Of a DNA stretch of 64,000 nucleotides, positions 63,086 to 64,000 are shown piece by piece (position 1 is the first letter of the stretch; every line of letters starts with the position of its first letter). The translations under genes were made by a program, and so were the position numbers. The stretch comes from Streptomyces sp. AC512_CC834 (GTDB taxonomy: Bacteria > Actinomycetota > Actinomycetes > Streptomycetales > Streptomycetaceae): contig NZ_JAGMUO010000065.1 in assembly GCF_019049325.1 (NCBI RefSeq), positions 558,001-622,000 of the forward strand, read 5' to 3'. The notes beneath the pieces were generated by a model that saw nothing but the letters and a program-made list of their open reading frames with translations, did not search any database and had not been told where the DNA came from.

Positions 63086-64000
63086 CTAGAAATCGAACTG
63101 GTCGATGTTCTCGGCGGTGAAGACGGTCGGCTTGCCGAGGTTGATCACGCCGTCCTTGCCGATGGTGTACTCGCCCAGGCCGCCGGCCTTGAAGGTCTCG
63201 CCCTCCTTGCCGGTGATCTGCCCGGAGCACAGGGCGACGGCGGTGCGCGCGGCCAGTTCGCCGAGCTTGGCCGGGTCCCACAGCTCGAACGCCTCGACGG
63301 TTCCGTTCTTGACGTACTTGCGCATGTCATTGGGCGTGCCGAGGCCGGTCAGCTTGACCTCGCCCTTGTACTTGGAGCCGGACAGGTACTGGGCGGCGGC
63401 CTTGATGCCGACGGTGGTCGGGGAGATGATCCCCTTCAGGTCCGGGTACTCCTGGAGCAGGCCCTGGGTCTGCTGGAACGACTTCTGGGCGTCGTCGTCA
63501 CCGTAGGCGACCTTGACCAGCTTGATGTTCTTGTACTTCGGGTCCTTCAGCTCGTCCTTCATGATCTCGATCCAGGCGTTCTGGTTCGTCGCGGTCTGCG
63601 CGGCGGACAGGATCGCGATCTCGCCCTTGTTGCCGATCTGCTCGGCCATCTGCTGCACCTGGGTGCGGCCGATGTCGTCGGCGGACGCCTGGGAGATGAA
63701 GGCGTTGCGGCACTCGGGGTTGGTGTCCGAGTCGTAGGTGACGACCTTGATGTCGTTCTTCATGGCCTGCTTGAGCGCGGTGCACAGCGCGCCCGGGTCC
63801 TGCGCGGAGACGGCGATGGCGTCGACCTGCTGCTGGGTGAGCGTGTTGACGTAGGAGACCTGTCCCGCGGTGTCGGTGCCGCTGGAGGTGCCGACCTCCT
63901 TGTAGCTGGAGCCCAGCTCCTTGAGGGCCTTCTCGCCCCCCTTGTCGGCGACGGTGAAGTAGGGGTTGTTGACCTGCTTGGGCAGGAAGCCGACGGTCAG
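63086..64000 (-). CDS. rhaS: Rhamnose ABC transporter substrate-binding protein, 5' part missing
   Basis: The gene runs off the right edge; 304 C-terminal residues are visible with no start. They read as a sugar-binding protein of the CUT2 class: VGFLPKQVNNPYFTVADKGG at the left end of the mature protein, then QQQVDAIAVSAQDPGALC, VVTYDSDTNPECRN and AQYLSGSKYKGEVKLTGLGT. With the mutarotase next to it, this is the rhamnose uptake protein RhaS, captured outside the membrane as a lipoprotein. The transporter ATPase and permeases should lie further upstream, outside the window. ATG at 63763 is internal, not the start. Confidence 0.9.
   Translation of the reverse strand: MTVGFLPKQVNNPYFTVADKGGEKALKELGSSYKEVGTSSGTDTAGQVSYVNTLTQQQVDAIAVSAQDPGALCTALKQAMKNDIKVVTYDSDTNPECRNAFISQASADDIGRTQVQQMAEQIGNKGEIAILSAAQTATNQNAWIEIMKDELKDPKYKNIKLVKVAYGDDDAQKSFQQTQGLLQEYPDLKGIISPTTVGIKAAAQYLSGSKYKGEVKLTGLGTPNDMRKYVKNGTVEAFELWDPAKLGELAARTAVALCSGQITGKEGETFKAGGLGEYTIGKDGVINLGKPTVFTAENIDQFDF

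Noticed and set aside
1..64000. tRNA, rRNA, insertion sequences, phage or conjugation genes
   Set aside because: None could be recognised by eye; no transposase-like protein or terminal inverted repeats were seen.

Overview
This 64 kb window is chromosomal DNA from a Streptomyces or a very close relative. The GC content is very high, third codon positions are strongly G/C biased (so most antisense frames stay open), GTG and TTG starts are common, and the gene types are typical of the genus: a conservon, a subtilisin inhibitor, PAS/GAF/SpoIIE phosphatases, streptogrisin, Tat-exported hydrolases, CebR and iron-box sequences. No rRNA, tRNA, CRISPR array, insertion sequence or phage gene was seen. 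The first gene (SpoIIE phosphatase) and the last (rhamnose-binding protein) run off the window.

Layout. 1-3.6 kb: a partial GAF/PAS/SpoIIE phosphatase, a 0.5 kb GTCCGGC-rich repeat tract and a streptogrisin-type protease. 4.1-10.3 kb: a complete NHLM-type peptide export cluster. It has a 71-aa double-glycine precursor followed by a perfect hairpin terminator, an HlyD-like adaptor, a C39 peptidase/permease/ATPase and a second permease/ATPase. The predicted core peptide has no cysteine and repeats a V-[ST]-G-L-V motif. No modifying enzyme is encoded nearby, so it is not an ordinary lanthipeptide. 10.4-13.6 kb: a Ppx/GppA phosphatase, a 38-aa protein, a haem-oxygenase-like diiron protein, an NPPY methyltransferase and a CDGSH Fe-S protein, all in one direction. 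13.8-17.4 kb: a subtilisin inhibitor with predicted P1 Arg, an FMN-dependent lactate-oxidase family enzyme and a sigma/zinc-finger/TM/ricin fusion.

17.8-23.4 kb: a GH9 cellulase behind a perfect CebR box, and a Tat-exported GH2 beta-galactosidase. 23.6-28.5 kb: a second PAS/GAF/SpoIIE protein, a DUF4232 lipoprotein, an aldo/keto reductase and a flavoprotein. 28.5-33 kb: a P450-ferredoxin pair behind a perfect 8-3-8 palindrome, an F420-type reductase, a YqjG/ECM4-type transferase, and DUF4235 and VOC proteins. 33.3-39 kb: a sesquiterpene synthase facing a conservon operon (cvnA-B-C-D plus a P450 whose K-helix ExxR reads EVMW). The two converge on an 18-bp-stem terminator.

39.3-47.6 kb: an internally deleted quinone oxidoreductase, a STAS protein, a divergent PRPP synthetase paralogue, a Tet(M)-like ribosomal protection factor, DUF4230 and VanZ proteins, a GH16 beta-glucanase with a ricin domain, and a HhH-PHP protein. 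47.9-55 kb: an acidic protein, a ROK regulator, an EF-G-binding FBP protein behind three alternating CTAGGT half-sites, an aromatic acid exporter-like protein, an unknown protein, an 18-unit minisatellite, a Tat lipoprotein lactonase and an iron-box-controlled DUF2470 protein. 55.2-64 kb: a TetR regulator divergent from a stand-alone CYP102-type P450, a Cys-cluster/pentapeptide protein, a SigJ-like sigma factor with a PIG-L deacetylase, an S33 hydrolase, and a rhamnose uptake locus (LacI regulator, rhaM, rhaS).

A pattern running through the window is short tandem repeats (6-16 bp units) at gene ends. They lie directly next to, or across, the stop codons of at least eight genes, and similar repeats code for surface loops or termini in several proteins. 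The main candidates for new biology are the cysteine-free NHLM peptide, the terpene synthase/conservon/CYP157-like set, the stop-codon-associated repeats, and the sigma-zinc finger-TM-ricin protein.
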